Below are positions 18,055 to 27,681 of a stretch of 64,000 nt of DNA, in pieces; within the stretch, counting starts at the first letter, position 1; the number at the start of each line of letters is the position of its first letter. The stretch is taken from assembly GCF_001612845.1 (NCBI RefSeq), contig NZ_BDBF01000021.1, positions 1 through 64,000 on the forward strand, written 5' to 3'. Under the pieces are notes generated by a model. That model searched no databases. It worked only from the letters and a program-made list of their open reading frames with translations, and was not told the DNA's origin. The position numbers were made by a program, and so were the translations under genes. This DNA is from Nocardia elegans NBRC 108235 (GTDB taxonomy: Bacteria; Actinomycetota; Actinomycetes; Mycobacteriales; Mycobacteriaceae).

Positions 18055-18684
18055 ATGGCAGCCACGCGCGCAGAGAGTTATCTGCAACAGCAGGAGAGAC
18101 GTAGTCGAGCCAGCCGTCAGCAGATTCTCGACGCGGCCGTGCAGTGCCTGGCCGAATACGGATACGCGGGTGCGTCGACGCTGCGGATCCAGGAGTTGGC
18201 GGGCATCTCGCGCGGGCGGTTACTGCATCATTTCTCCTCCCGGGACGAGTTGCTGGTGGGGGCCGTCCAACATCTGGCGTCCGCGCGCGTCGCCGAGCTG
18301 CGCACGGAGGTCGGATCGATGATCACCGTGCCCGACGACGACCCGGCCCGCATCGACGAGGCGATCGGCCAGATGTGGGCGAATTTCCATCAGCCCTTCT
18401 TCTGGGCATCCATAGAGCTGTGGGTGGCGGCTCGGCACAACGACTCGTTGCGCGAGGCGTTGCGGCCTGCGGAACGGCAGTTGCAGAAGGCGATTCACGA
18501 AACCCTCGCGGTGATGTTCGGGCCGGTCTGGTCCGCGCGTCCGCGATATCAGCAGGTGGTCGACACCTTGCTGTCCAGCATGCGAGGGGCGTCGATGGCG
18601 TACGGGTTCGATCCGCGCACTCCGGCCCGGGATCCGCATCTCGCGCAGTGGCGGGACATGGCGCGAATTCTACTGGCGGGGTAG
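18055..18684 (+). CDS. TetR/AcrR family transcriptional regulator
   Basis: A 209-residue regulator. The N-terminal DNA-binding domain reads RQQILDAAVQCLAEYGYAG, then STLRIQELAGISRGRLLHHF with the recognition helix at about 45-60. The C-terminal ligand domain (70-209) includes a WANFHQPFFWASIELWVAARH stretch. Operators of one sequence type stand before itself, the luciferase-like gene, fadA-fadB and the CoA ligase downstream, so it probably represses a small fatty-acid regulon and is released by an acyl-CoA. The ligand is inferred. The ribosome site before the chosen ATG is weak. Confidence 0.88.
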   Translation: MAATRAESYLQQQERRSRASRQQILDAAVQCLAEYGYAGASTLRIQELAGISRGRLLHHFSSRDELLVGAVQHLASARVAELRTEVGSMITVPDDDPARIDEAIGQMWANFHQPFFWASIELWVAARHNDSLREALRPAERQLQKAIHETLAVMFGPVWSARPRYQQVVDTLLSSMRGASMAYGFDPRTPARDPHLAQWRDMARILLAG

Positions 18685-18699
18685 CGCGCCGAAGCGCTG

Positions 18700-18738
18700 G
18701 CAGTCAGTCTTGACTGCACCAACAGTCAGTGTTGACTT
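18700..18738. promoter_or_regulatory. tandem TetR-type operators, sites 3 and 4
   Basis: GCAGTCA-GTCT-TGACTGC (18700-18717, 7-bp arms) is followed by a weaker AACAGTCA-GTGT-TGACT (18721-18737). Both match the core of the operators at 16881 and 18005. They end about 75 bp before the CoA ligase start at 18812, the expected place for a promoter operator. Confidence 0.65.
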
Positions 18739-18811
18739 CAAGTGTGATTCGGTGCACGCTCGGTGCACGGCGCGGCGACGAGGCCGTGCCGACAGCCGGT
18801 AAGGAGGCCCC

Positions 18812-20368
18812 ATGTACCCGGGCGCATACGCTCAGCGGACACCGGATCGGCCCGCTGTGATCATGGCCGATACCGACGAGACGCTGACCTTCGCTCAGTT
18901 GGAGGACCGTTCGACGCGACTGGCGCGATTGCTCCATGAGCGCGGGCTGCGGCGCGGGGACAACTTCGCGCTGCTGTCGGAGAACAGTCCCCGCTACTAC
19001 GAGGCGTACTGGGCGGCGCAGCGAAGCGGACTGTACGTGACCGCGATCAATCACAACCTGAGCCCCGGTGAGATCTCTTATATCGTGAACGACTGCGGCG
19101 CGCGGATTGTGATCGCCTCTGCCGGTAAAGCCGCGGCGGCACAAGCGATTATCGATTCGACGCCCGCCGTGGAGGGCCGGTTGTCCTTCGGCGGTGGGAT
19201 TGCGGGGCACACCGATTTCGAGACGGAATTGGCTGCCACCGAGGCCGTCCCGGTACCCGACGACAGAGTCGGTGGCGACATGCTGTACTCGTCCGGAACG
19301 ACCGGACTGCCGAAGGCGATCAAACAGCCGCTGCCGCAGCGGCGCCTGGGGGAGCCGGGCGATCCGTACGTATCGGTATTCGGCAAGGCCTACGGATTCG
19401 ACGAAGAGACCGTATATCTGTGCCCCGCACCGCTTTACCACGCCGCCCCGTTCCGTTTCGGTGGCTGGGTGCACGCCCTGGGTGGAACGGTTGTCGTGCT
19501 GCCGCGCTTCGAGCCGGTGGCGGCCCTGGAGGCCATCGAGCGCTATCGGGTGACGCACAGCCAATGGGTGCCGACGATGTTCGTTCGCATGCTGAAACTG
19601 CCATGGCCCGATCGTGAGCGATTCGACCTGTCCGGTCACCGGGTGGCCGTCCACGCGGCCGCGCCGTGCTCGGTGGAGGTCAAGCAGGCGATGATCGACT
19701 GGTGGGGACCGATCCTTCACGAGTATTATGCCAGCACCGAGGGGATGGGGATCACCATGATCGACTCCGAGCAGTGGTCGCGTAAACCCGGTTCGGTGGG
19801 GCGGGCCGGAATGGGGGTGCTGCACATCTGTGACGACGAGGGGCACGAGCTGCCGGTCGGGGAGGTGGGCGCGATCTACTTCGAACGCGAGACGCTGCCG
19901 TTCACCTACCACAACGATCCGGAGAAGACGAAAGCCGCGCAGCACCCGGCACATCCGAACTGGACCACGAGCGGCGACGTCGGCCGAGTCGACGACGAAG
20001 GCTATCTCTACCTCACCGACCGCAAGGCGTTCATGATCATCTCGGGCGGTGTGAACATCTACCCGCAGGAGATCGAGAACGTTCTCACCCTGCATCCCAA
20101 GGTTTTCGACATCGCGGTGATCGGGATACCCGACCCGGAGTTCGGCGAGCAGGTGAAGGCCGTCGTGGAGCCCGCCCCCGGCGTACGCCCCGGCCCCGAA
20201 CTCGAGGCGGAACTGATCGGATTCCTGCGGGAGCGGATCGCCCATTTCAAAGTGCCTCGCAGTGTCGACTTCGTGTCCGAGCTGCCGAGAACACCCACCG
20301 GCAAGCTCCAGAAGGCGAAGCTCCGGGCCGGATACCTCGAGGGCCGCACACCCGTGCTGGGGTCATAG
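18812..20368 (+). CDS. acyl-CoA synthetase (AMP-forming)
   Basis: A 518-residue ANL-superfamily ligase. The ATP motif is shortened but recognisable (MLYSSGTTGLPKAIK). Others are EYYASTEGMGIT, WTTSGDVGRVDDEGYLYLTDRKAFMIISGGVNIYP and the C-terminal PTGKLQKAKLR with the catalytic Lys. It has the feel of actinobacterial FadD4/steroid-type ligases, but I cannot fix the acid. Tandem TetR operators precede it. Its last six bases overlap the convergent TetR gene at 20363. Confidence 0.88.
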   Translation: MYPGAYAQRTPDRPAVIMADTDETLTFAQLEDRSTRLARLLHERGLRRGDNFALLSENSPRYYEAYWAAQRSGLYVTAINHNLSPGEISYIVNDCGARIVIASAGKAAAAQAIIDSTPAVEGRLSFGGGIAGHTDFETELAATEAVPVPDDRVGGDMLYSSGTTGLPKAIKQPLPQRRLGEPGDPYVSVFGKAYGFDEETVYLCPAPLYHAAPFRFGGWVHALGGTVVVLPRFEPVAALEAIERYRVTHSQWVPTMFVRMLKLPWPDRERFDLSGHRVAVHAAAPCSVEVKQAMIDWWGPILHEYYASTEGMGITMIDSEQWSRKPGSVGRAGMGVLHICDDEGHELPVGEVGAIYFERETLPFTYHNDPEKTKAAQHPAHPNWTTSGDVGRVDDEGYLYLTDRKAFMIISGGVNIYPQEIENVLTLHPKVFDIAVIGIPDPEFGEQVKAVVEPAPGVRPGPELEAELIGFLRERIAHFKVPRSVDFVSELPRTPTGKLQKAKLRAGYLEGRTPVLGS

Positions 20369-20986
20369 GCCCAGCACGGCCCGCCCAGCGTCGGCGAGCA
20401 GTTGGCGCAACCGGTCCTCGGACAGGCCCGTGTTGTGGAACAGCGACGACTGGATCGCGCCGATCGCGGCGTGGACCATGGCGCGCGCGTCGGCGTCGGA
20501 CAGGTCGTCGCGCAACTCGTCGAGCAGATGCACCCATTCCTCGATGTACATCCGCTGTTTGCGTCGCAACCGGCGGCTGTCCTCATCGGGCAGATTGTTG
20601 ATCTCGTTGTGGTAGACCTGCGCCAATTCACGGTCGCCCACCACGAACTCGACCTGGCCGTCGATGAGCCGGTTCAGGGCCAGCCGCAGGTCCGCGACCG
20701 ATTCCACGATGGTGTGCTCGTCCATGAGCAGGTTGTCGATCGCCTGTTCGAACAGCGACACCAGGACGGCCGATTTGCTGTCGAAGTGGCGGTAGATCCC
20801 CGACCCGGTGATACCGGCCGCCTGACCGATATCGGACATGGAGACCGCGTGAAAACCTCTGCGAGCCACCAGATCCGCCGCCGCGACCAGGATGCGATCC
20901 TTGCGCGCCGGGTCGCGGATACGGGTCGGCGGCTCGACGTCGGACGCTGCTTGCTCGCTGATGATGACCTCCCTGGCTCGCGACAA
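20363..20986 (-). CDS. TetR family transcriptional regulator
   Basis: A 207-residue regulator. Its DNA-binding domain (about 28-75) reads RKDRILVAAADLVARRGFHAVSM then IGQAAGITGSGIYRHFDSK, with the usual Tyr-Arg-His-Phe end of the recognition helix. The ligand domain carries VYHNEINNLPDEDSRRLRRKQRMY. It is convergent with the preceding ligase and divergent from the ligase gene at 21271, the head of the glycerolipid run. An inverted repeat sits 12 bp upstream of its start, so autorepression and control of that ligase are plausible. Confidence 0.87.
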   Translation of the reverse strand: MSRAREVIISEQAASDVEPPTRIRDPARKDRILVAAADLVARRGFHAVSMSDIGQAAGITGSGIYRHFDSKSAVLVSLFEQAIDNLLMDEHTIVESVADLRLALNRLIDGQVEFVVGDRELAQVYHNEINNLPDEDSRRLRRKQRMYIEEWVHLLDELRDDLSDADARAMVHAAIGAIQSSLFHNTGLSEDRLRQLLADAGRAVLGL

Positions 20987-20998
20987 GTCCGACCAATG

Positions 20999-21016
20999 TT
21001 AGTCCTCGTTGACTAA
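20999..21016. promoter_or_regulatory. candidate operator for the second TetR
   Basis: TTAGTC-N6-GACTAA, a perfect 6-bp inverted repeat just upstream of the TetR start (20986). The 284-bp divergent region 20987-21270 holds related partial repeats (TTAGT near 21212 and 21246, the latter followed by GACT) closer to the ligase start. No gene is seen in the region. Confidence 0.45.
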
Positions 21017-21270
21017 TGATGAAATAGTCCGTATCCAGATCGGCGCTTCTGGTGTTGAGCCGCTGCTACGCGAGCTTACCCTGCCGAGCTTGAGCTGCTT
21101 AGTTAATAAGTAGTCGCTTCTCCGCGTGCTAGGCCGAGCTCTGCCGCGAGACGTGTCTCCTGAACACTGGAAACCTGGATTCGCGGACGGATTTTTCGGA
21201 ACGACCCCGGAGTTAGTGAATTGCGGTTAACGTTGTCGGCAACCGTTAGTGATGACTGGAGTCGACCTCG

Positions 21271-22866
21271 ATGTCTGCCACCGAACTGCATGCCAATCTG
21301 ATCCACCGAGTCAACGTCGGTGACAGCCTGACCCGCACCGCGGACCGCCGGCCGGACGCCATCGCGGTCGTCGAGGGCGATGCTCGCTACACCTACGCCG
21401 CGCTCAACACGTGGGTGAACCGGGTCGCGAACGCATTGCACGATCGCGGATACCGGCGAGGGGATTCGCTTGCGCTCGCATCCGGTAACTGCGCCGAGTT
21501 TCTCGTCACCTACTACGCCTGCGCGAAACTCGGTGTGATCTGTGTGCCGATCAATCTCGGCTGGCGTAGCGAGGAGACGGCGTATGTCCTGGAGCATTCC
21601 TCGGCGCGCGGAATCGTGGTGGAAACCCAGCTGCTGGAACAGATCTCCGATGCGCTGCGGCAGGTGCCGGAAGTCGCCGATGTGATAGTCGCGCCCGGCT
21701 ACGGCACGGGTGAGTGGGAGTCCCCTGCGGGGCGTGCCCGGTTGACCTTCGCCGAATTGACCTCTGCCGGTGGCGATGCCGAACCCGAGCACCTCGTCGA
21801 TGATCGCGATCCGATCACCTACCTCTACACCAGTGGGACCACATCGTTTCCCAAGGGCGTGGTGGGCAACCACACGGCGATCTACCTGGAATCGATGAGC
21901 ATCGCGCTGGAGTCCGGGTTCCGCTGTGACGACCGATTCATCGCCATGCTGCCGATGTTCCACACCGCGCAGCTCAACTGCCACTGCACCGCGGCGCTGA
22001 TGGTCGGCGCGACGATCTATGTTCGCCGCGGCTTCGACGCGGGTGAGGTGCTGAACCAGATCGAGCGCGAGGCCATCACGCAGATCTTCGGCCTTCCGAT
22101 GATGTACCGCGCGATGCTCGAGCATCCGGAACTGAAGGAGCGCGATCTCAGCAGCTTGCGCCGGGCCTGCTATGCCATGGCCCCGATGCCGGATGCTCAA
22201 CTGCGGCAATGTATCACCGCCTTCGATTGCGATTTCTACTTGTTGTTCGGCCAGACCGAGATGAGTCCGACCGCGACCATGTTCCGGCCCGAACACCAGC
22301 TGTCCCATGCGGGAGCCGTCGGCACCCCGGTGGTGAACATCCAAGTCGCGATCATGGACGCCGACGGCCACCGGCTACCTCAGGGGGCCGAGGGGGAGAT
22401 CGTCTACCGCGGCCCGCACACCATGACCGAATACCTGAACAATCGCGCGGCCACCGAGGAGGCGTTCGCGCACGGATGGTTCCACTCCGGAGACATCGGG
22501 CACATCGACCGCGACGGCATCCTCTGGTTCAGCGACCGGAACAAGGACGTCATCAAGACCGGCGGCGAGAATGTCGCGTCGATCGAGGTGGAGAAGGCCG
22601 TGTACGCGGCGGACCCGAACGTCGCCGAGGCGGTGGTCGTCGGCCTTCCCCATGATCGCTGGAGCGAGGCGATCACCGCTGTCGTCGTCGCCAAGCCGGG
22701 CACCCGCATCGACGAGAGCGAGTTGACGGCCGCGGTGCGCCACCACGTCGATCCGTACAAGGTGCCGAAAGCGGTGATCGTCGTCGACGCGTTGCCGAAG
22801 ACATCGACAGGCAAGATCCAGAAGAACCTCGTGCGCAAGTTGTTCGGCGATTACTACCGGCACTGA
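21271..22866 (+). CDS. acyl-CoA synthetase (AMP-forming)
   Basis: A 531-residue ANL-superfamily ligase. Motifs are YLYTSGTTSFPKGVV (ATP loop), LFGQTEMSPTATM, WFHSGDIGHIDRDGILWFSDRNKDVIKTGGENV, and TGKIQKNLVRKLF with the C-terminal catalytic Lys. It likely supplies acyl-CoA. The acyltransferase genes begin about 100 bp downstream on the same strand, so the ligase may feed acyl-CoA into glycerolipid synthesis rather than breakdown. It is divergent from the TetR gene at 20986. Confidence 0.88.
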   Translation: MSATELHANLIHRVNVGDSLTRTADRRPDAIAVVEGDARYTYAALNTWVNRVANALHDRGYRRGDSLALASGNCAEFLVTYYACAKLGVICVPINLGWRSEETAYVLEHSSARGIVVETQLLEQISDALRQVPEVADVIVAPGYGTGEWESPAGRARLTFAELTSAGGDAEPEHLVDDRDPITYLYTSGTTSFPKGVVGNHTAIYLESMSIALESGFRCDDRFIAMLPMFHTAQLNCHCTAALMVGATIYVRRGFDAGEVLNQIEREAITQIFGLPMMYRAMLEHPELKERDLSSLRRACYAMAPMPDAQLRQCITAFDCDFYLLFGQTEMSPTATMFRPEHQLSHAGAVGTPVVNIQVAIMDADGHRLPQGAEGEIVYRGPHTMTEYLNNRAATEEAFAHGWFHSGDIGHIDRDGILWFSDRNKDVIKTGGENVASIEVEKAVYAADPNVAEAVVVGLPHDRWSEAITAVVVAKPGTRIDESELTAAVRHHVDPYKVPKAVIVVDALPKTSTGKIQKNLVRKLFGDYYRH

Positions 22867-22972
22867 GTTCGACCGCGCTATGGGCAGCAGTTGGGTAGAA
22901 GCATTGGACCGTTGCGAGATCGTTCCCGTTATCGACCGCCCGGCCATCGAGCCGCGAGGAGGCAATCCGCGC

Positions 22973-24439
22973 ATGTCACTGTCTGCGGCCCTGGAGGCGA
23001 TTCGGCGGGCACCCGAAGGCCCCGGCGTCGGCGCCTTCTTCGACTTCGACGGCACTCTGATCGACGGCTATTCCGCCGAGGCGCTGTATTCACATCGCCT
23101 GCGGCACTTCGAGATCGGGCTGAACGAGCTGGTACACACCGTCCGGTCCATGGCCGGCCCCACGCTGACCGAGGAGCAATTCGGTGAGCTGCTCGGCCGC
23201 GGTGTGGCGGGCTGGTCGGGACGGCCCGTGGCCGATATCGACGAACTCGGCGCACGCCTGTTCAGTCAGTCCATCGCCGGGGCCCTGTCCCACGAAATGT
23301 GGAGCCTGGTCAAGGCGCACCAGCGACAGGGGCACACCGTCGTCATCGCGACGTCGGCCACCCGGTTCCAGGTCGCGCCGCTGGCTCGCGAGCTGGAGGT
23401 GGACCACATTGTGTGCTCCGAACTCGAGGAGGAGGGCGGTCTGCTGACGGGGCGTGTCGTCGGGCGCCCGTCGTGGGGTGCCGGAAAGGCCGCCGCGGTG
23501 GTCACTTTCGCCGAGGCGGCCGACATCCGGCTTGTGGATTCATTCGCCTACGCGAACGGAGCCGAGGACGTCCCCTTCCTGGCGTGCGTCGGCCGCCCCT
23601 GCGCGGTCAACGCGCAGCGCGAACTGGCCGAGTACGCTCGCCGCCACGGCTGGCCGGAATTGTCGCTGCGCCGCGGCCCGGGACGACTGGATCCGAAGCC
23701 CGCACTGCGCACCGCCGCCATGTACGGCGCCCTCGCCGGATCCGGAGTGGCCGGGATCGCCGTCGGCGCGCTGACCGGAAGCAGACGACGCGGTATCGAT
23801 TTGGCGACAACTCTTTTCGCCCATCTCGGATCGGCCCTCGGTGATGTCGATGTGAGCGTGATCGGCGAGGCCAACCTGTGGGCGCGGCGCCCGGCGGTGT
23901 TCTTGGTCAATCACCAGAGTTCCCTCATCGATCTGCTGGTGACGACGACGATACTACGCGGCGGCTTCACCGCCGTCGCGAAGAAGGAGGCGGCCGCCAT
24001 TCCGGTGTTCGGGCGGTTGATGGCGATGGCCGACTTCGCGTTCATCGACCGCGCCGACCCCGGACAAGCGCACCGGGCCCTGGCCGAGGCGGCGCAGCGG
24101 CTGGCCGACGGTATCTCCATTGTCATCTCGCCCGAGGGCACGCGATCGCTCACGCCCCGGGTCGGGCAATTCAAGAAGGGCGCCTTCCACTTGGCGATGC
24201 AGGCGGGGGTCCCGATCGTTCCCATCGTCATTCGCAATGCCGGAGAGTTGATGTGGCGCAACGCGAAAACCGTCCGTTCCGGCACCGTGGAGGTCGTCGT
24301 CCTCGACCTGATACCCACGGTCGGCTGGACCAAGGCCGACCTGGACCGCTCGGTCGAGCAGGTGCGTCGGCTGTATGCCGAGACCCTCGCGCACTGGCCC
24401 GAATCGGCACCGTCCACGGGATCGGAGGCGCAGCGATGA
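22973..24439 (+). CDS. HAD-IB phosphatase / 1-acylglycerol-3-phosphate acyltransferase fusion (PlsC-like)
   Basis: A 488-residue bifunctional protein. Residues 1-240 are an HAD-IB phosphatase (nucleophile motif DFDGTLID 24-31, IATSAT 126-131, DSFAYANGAED region). Residues 290-488 are a PlsC acyltransferase with NHQSSLID (313-320) and PEGTRS (387-392). It should acylate lysophosphatidate and may dephosphorylate a lipid phosphate, as proposed for mycobacterial PlsC fusions (Rv2483c type). AGGAGG ten bases upstream favours the ATG at 22973; an in-frame ATG at 22880 has no ribosome site. Its stop overlaps the next start (ATGA). Confidence 0.88.
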   Translation: MSLSAALEAIRRAPEGPGVGAFFDFDGTLIDGYSAEALYSHRLRHFEIGLNELVHTVRSMAGPTLTEEQFGELLGRGVAGWSGRPVADIDELGARLFSQSIAGALSHEMWSLVKAHQRQGHTVVIATSATRFQVAPLARELEVDHIVCSELEEEGGLLTGRVVGRPSWGAGKAAAVVTFAEAADIRLVDSFAYANGAEDVPFLACVGRPCAVNAQRELAEYARRHGWPELSLRRGPGRLDPKPALRTAAMYGALAGSGVAGIAVGALTGSRRRGIDLATTLFAHLGSALGDVDVSVIGEANLWARRPAVFLVNHQSSLIDLLVTTTILRGGFTAVAKKEAAAIPVFGRLMAMADFAFIDRADPGQAHRALAEAAQRLADGISIVISPEGTRSLTPRVGQFKKGAFHLAMQAGVPIVPIVIRNAGELMWRNAKTVRSGTVEVVVLDLIPTVGWTKADLDRSVEQVRRLYAETLAHWPESAPSTGSEAQR

Positions 24440-26199
24440 CCAGCCGCCCGGTCGACTTCGGCGAATACGCAGACGATGCCGCGGAACTGGCACAGCGACT
24501 GGACCGGCCGATCGACGATGTGCTCGACGAGATCCGGTCGCATCACCAGGAGATGTCCGCGACCCACAACCAGACCGTGCTGCGCCAATGGCACGGTCTG
24601 GGGCGCTGGATGCTGCGCGGATACGACCGCTTGGTCGATGAGGAGAGACTGGCCGATCTCCGTGCGCTCGATCGCGGGCATTCGCTGGTGTTCCTCATCT
24701 CGCATCGGTCCTATCTCGACGAATGGGTATTTCCCAGTGCACTGGTCGAGCTGGGATTGCGGACACCATTCGGCTTCGCCGGCGCCAATCTCGACTTCTT
24801 TCCGCTCGGAACCATCGCCCGCCGGACCGGCATCGTCCATATCCGGCGCGCGACCGGCGACATACCGGTGTACAAGCTGGCGCTTCGGACATTCATCCGC
24901 AGACTGGTCGCCGATCGCTCGAACATGATCTGGTCGATCGAGGGTGGCCGCTCGCGGACCGGGAAGCTTCGACCGCCGCGGATGGGATTACTGCGCTATG
25001 TCGCCGATGCGGTCGAGGAGCAACGGGGCTCGGATGTACTGCTGGTGCCGGTCTCGATCCTGTACGACCAACTGCCGACCCACGAGGTGGAGAAGATCAC
25101 CGCGGAGGCGCGCGGACAGGGGAAGACACCGGAGAATGTGCGGTGGTTCTTCGGCTATCTGCGGGGACTGCGGCGTCGTCTGGGACGGGTGTACGTCGAT
25201 TTCGGTGAGCCGATCGAATTGCGGTCGCGGCTCCGGGAACTCAAGCAAAACGACGCCGCGGAAACCACCGCCATCGAGCGCATCGCCGTGGAGGTTTCGC
25301 ATCGGATCAATCGCGCCACCCCGGTGGCTCCGACGGCGGTGGTCTGTATAGCGCTGCTCGCTGCCGATCGGGCACTGACGCTCGACGAGGTCCTCGAGAC
25401 GGTGGAACCACTCGCCGACTATCTGCACGCACGCAATTGGCAGACGGCGGGCGCGGCGAACCTCACCGACCGGGCGACCGTCCGGCGGGCCCTGCAGGAT
25501 CTGGTGAAGACCGGCGTACTCAGCAGCTTTCGCGGTGACACCACGGTATGGGGCATTCGGCCCAGTCAGCACCTGGTCGCGGCGGTATACCGCAACAGCG
25601 CGATCCACGCCCTCATCGAGCGCGCGATCGTCGAAGTAGCCCTCGAGGGCGCGTCCGCGACAGACCCCGCCGGTTCGACGACACTCGATGACGCGCTCCG
25701 GCTGCGAGATCTGCTCAAGTTCGAGTTCTTCTTCGCCGGCCGAACCGAATTCACGGCCGCGCTGCAGACCGAACTCGATCTGATTACCGGCGCCACCATC
25801 GGGTTGAGGTCGGTCGACGGGGATGCCGCGGCATGTCTCGACCGCCTCGACCTGTTCGTCGCACCGCTGATGTTGCGCCCCTTCATCGACGCCTACGCCG
25901 TGGTGGCATATCAGCTCGCCGAACTCGGTGGCTCGACGGAATTCGATGAGGGGTGGTTCATGGAGCGGTGCCTCGCGGTCGGGCATCAGTGGGCGCTGCA
26001 GGGCCGCAACGCCAGCGCCGAATCCACGTCGGCGGAGATGTTTCAGACCGCGCTGCGCCTGGTTCGCCACCTCGGCCTGCTCGATGACGCACAGCCCGAT
26101 TTGGAATTGCGCCGCAAGGCTTTTCGGCGAGAGATCGAGGCGATTCAGGACCGGATCGGGCAGTTGTCGCGACGTGCGGCCGAACGACGGACGCCCTAG
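24436..26199 (+). CDS. plsB: glycerol-3-phosphate 1-O-acyltransferase (PlsB-type)
   Basis: A 587-residue membrane-associated acyltransferase: acyl-CoA plus glycerol-3-phosphate gives lysophosphatidate. Block I is SHRSYLDEW (89-97, HxxxxD), block III is IEGGRSRTGK (168-177) and block IV is LVPVSILYD. It is shorter than E. coli PlsB and mycobacterial PlsB2 (about 790-810) and nearer to the PlsB1 size. The start was set by the four-base overlap with the plsC-like gene; the frame is open far upstream within that gene without coding meaning. The order PlsB/PlsC/WS-DGAT/hydrolase parallels mycobacterial Rv2482c-Rv2485c, with plsC first here. Confidence 0.9.
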   Translation: MTSRPVDFGEYADDAAELAQRLDRPIDDVLDEIRSHHQEMSATHNQTVLRQWHGLGRWMLRGYDRLVDEERLADLRALDRGHSLVFLISHRSYLDEWVFPSALVELGLRTPFGFAGANLDFFPLGTIARRTGIVHIRRATGDIPVYKLALRTFIRRLVADRSNMIWSIEGGRSRTGKLRPPRMGLLRYVADAVEEQRGSDVLLVPVSILYDQLPTHEVEKITAEARGQGKTPENVRWFFGYLRGLRRRLGRVYVDFGEPIELRSRLRELKQNDAAETTAIERIAVEVSHRINRATPVAPTAVVCIALLAADRALTLDEVLETVEPLADYLHARNWQTAGAANLTDRATVRRALQDLVKTGVLSSFRGDTTVWGIRPSQHLVAAVYRNSAIHALIERAIVEVALEGASATDPAGSTTLDDALRLRDLLKFEFFFAGRTEFTAALQTELDLITGATIGLRSVDGDAAACLDRLDLFVAPLMLRPFIDAYAVVAYQLAELGGSTEFDEGWFMERCLAVGHQWALQGRNASAESTSAEMFQTALRLVRHLGLLDDAQPDLELRRKAFRREIEAIQDRIGQLSRRAAERRTP

Positions 26200-26256
26200 C
26201 GGGAGACCGGCGCCGTCACACCACATTCCGGCGGGTTTTGCGAACGGGAGGATCAC

Positions 26257-27681
26257 ATGAACGAGTCGGGGCCGTCCGCCCAGGATGCGGCCAACTGGGG
26301 TGGGCCGCGGGAAATGTCGGCGTGGGAAGGGCTCATGTGGCGCGCCGAACGTGATCCGCGCACCCGCTCGACCGGGATCCTGCTCGAACTACTCGACCGG
26401 GAGCCCGACTGGGAACGACTGGTCTCCGCCTTCGAACGGACGAGCCGCCGGATCCCGCGCCTGCGGGACCGGGTCGTCGAACCGCCGGTCCCGATAGTCC
26501 AGCCCGCATGGTCGCCCGACCCGGAATTCTCGGTCCGAAACCACCTGCGCCGGGTGGAGCTCGGTCCAGCTGCCGGAATCCGGGAAGTGTTGTCGCACTG
26601 CGAAACCGAATGGCACACCAGATTCGCCCCCGCTCGGCCGCCGTGGGAAGCGACTCTGTTCTGTGGTCTGCGAGACGGTACTGCCGCGTTGGCTTTCCGG
26701 CTGCACCACAGCCTGTCCGACGGTATGGGCCTGGTGCAATTACTGGAACTCGCGCACGAGGGCGATCCGGACGCCGACACCGGCGGGGCGCGATCCGCGG
26801 CGCCCGTGACGCCGGTCGGGGTGCTGGTCGACGCGACGCGGAGGGCGGCGGATCCGGGCACGCTGTTTCGGGCGGTCCGCCGCGGCGTCGACCGCTCGCT
26901 GCGGGGGCTGAACGATCCGCTCGGATTGGTCGCCGACGTCACCGGCTACGCGTCGTCGCTGTCACGGATGCTGGCGATCCCCGATGCGAAACGTTCGCCT
27001 CTGCTGGCCGACCGCGGCTCGGGCACTCGGCTGCTCATCCTCGATGTCCCCCTGCGCGATCTGAAATCCGCGGGAACGGCGGCGGGCGGTTCGGTCAACG
27101 ACGCCTTCATCGCGGCGATCCTCGGCGGCCTCCGGCGCTACCACGATTACAAGAAGGTCCCGATCGACGAGGTGGTCGTCGGGATGCCGGTCAGCTTGCG
27201 CAATGAGAACGACCCGTTGGGCGGCAACCGATTTGCTGGGATCCGCTTTCCCGGGCCCGCCGGTGAACTCGATCCGGCCCGCCGGATCCGAGCCATTCGC
27301 GAACATGTGATCACCGCCAGGGACGAGCCCGCGATCGGTTTCCTGGACTTCCTTTCCCCGATGCTGACCAGGCTGCCGACGCGCGCGATCATCGAATTGT
27401 CGGCCGGCCTCACCACCGGTTCGGACGTGCAGATCTCCAATATCCGCGGGATCGGTCATCCGGTACGGCTGGCGGGTGCCGAGGTGCTGGGGACGTACCC
27501 GCTCGGCCCCCGTCCGGGAGTCGCGGCGATGGTCACGATGATCACCTACAACGGCGTGTGTTGCCTCGGGCTGACCGTTGATCCGCGCGTGTTCGACGAC
27601 ACCGAGGCATTCCAGGAATCCATGAGCGAGGGGTTCGCCGAGGTCCTCGCCCTCACGCGGCAAGAGGGGAAGGGCATATGA
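26257..27681 (+). CDS. wax ester synthase/diacylglycerol O-acyltransferase (WS/DGAT)
   Basis: A 474-residue acyltransferase that esterifies diacylglycerol (or an alcohol) with acyl-CoA at the membrane or lipid-droplet surface. The catalytic motif HHSLSDG is at 150-156. Family landmarks include PPWEATLFCGL before it and VNDAFIAAILGGLRRY, plus the late SNIRGIGHPVRLAGAEV segment. It follows plsB by 57 bp and overlaps the next gene by four bases, placing triacylglycerol synthesis in one transcript with phosphatidate formation. Confidence 0.9.
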   Translation: MNESGPSAQDAANWGGPREMSAWEGLMWRAERDPRTRSTGILLELLDREPDWERLVSAFERTSRRIPRLRDRVVEPPVPIVQPAWSPDPEFSVRNHLRRVELGPAAGIREVLSHCETEWHTRFAPARPPWEATLFCGLRDGTAALAFRLHHSLSDGMGLVQLLELAHEGDPDADTGGARSAAPVTPVGVLVDATRRAADPGTLFRAVRRGVDRSLRGLNDPLGLVADVTGYASSLSRMLAIPDAKRSPLLADRGSGTRLLILDVPLRDLKSAGTAAGGSVNDAFIAAILGGLRRYHDYKKVPIDEVVVGMPVSLRNENDPLGGNRFAGIRFPGPAGELDPARRIRAIREHVITARDEPAIGFLDFLSPMLTRLPTRAIIELSAGLTTGSDVQISNIRGIGHPVRLAGAEVLGTYPLGPRPGVAAMVTMITYNGVCCLGLTVDPRVFDDTEAFQESMSEGFAEVLALTRQEGKGI

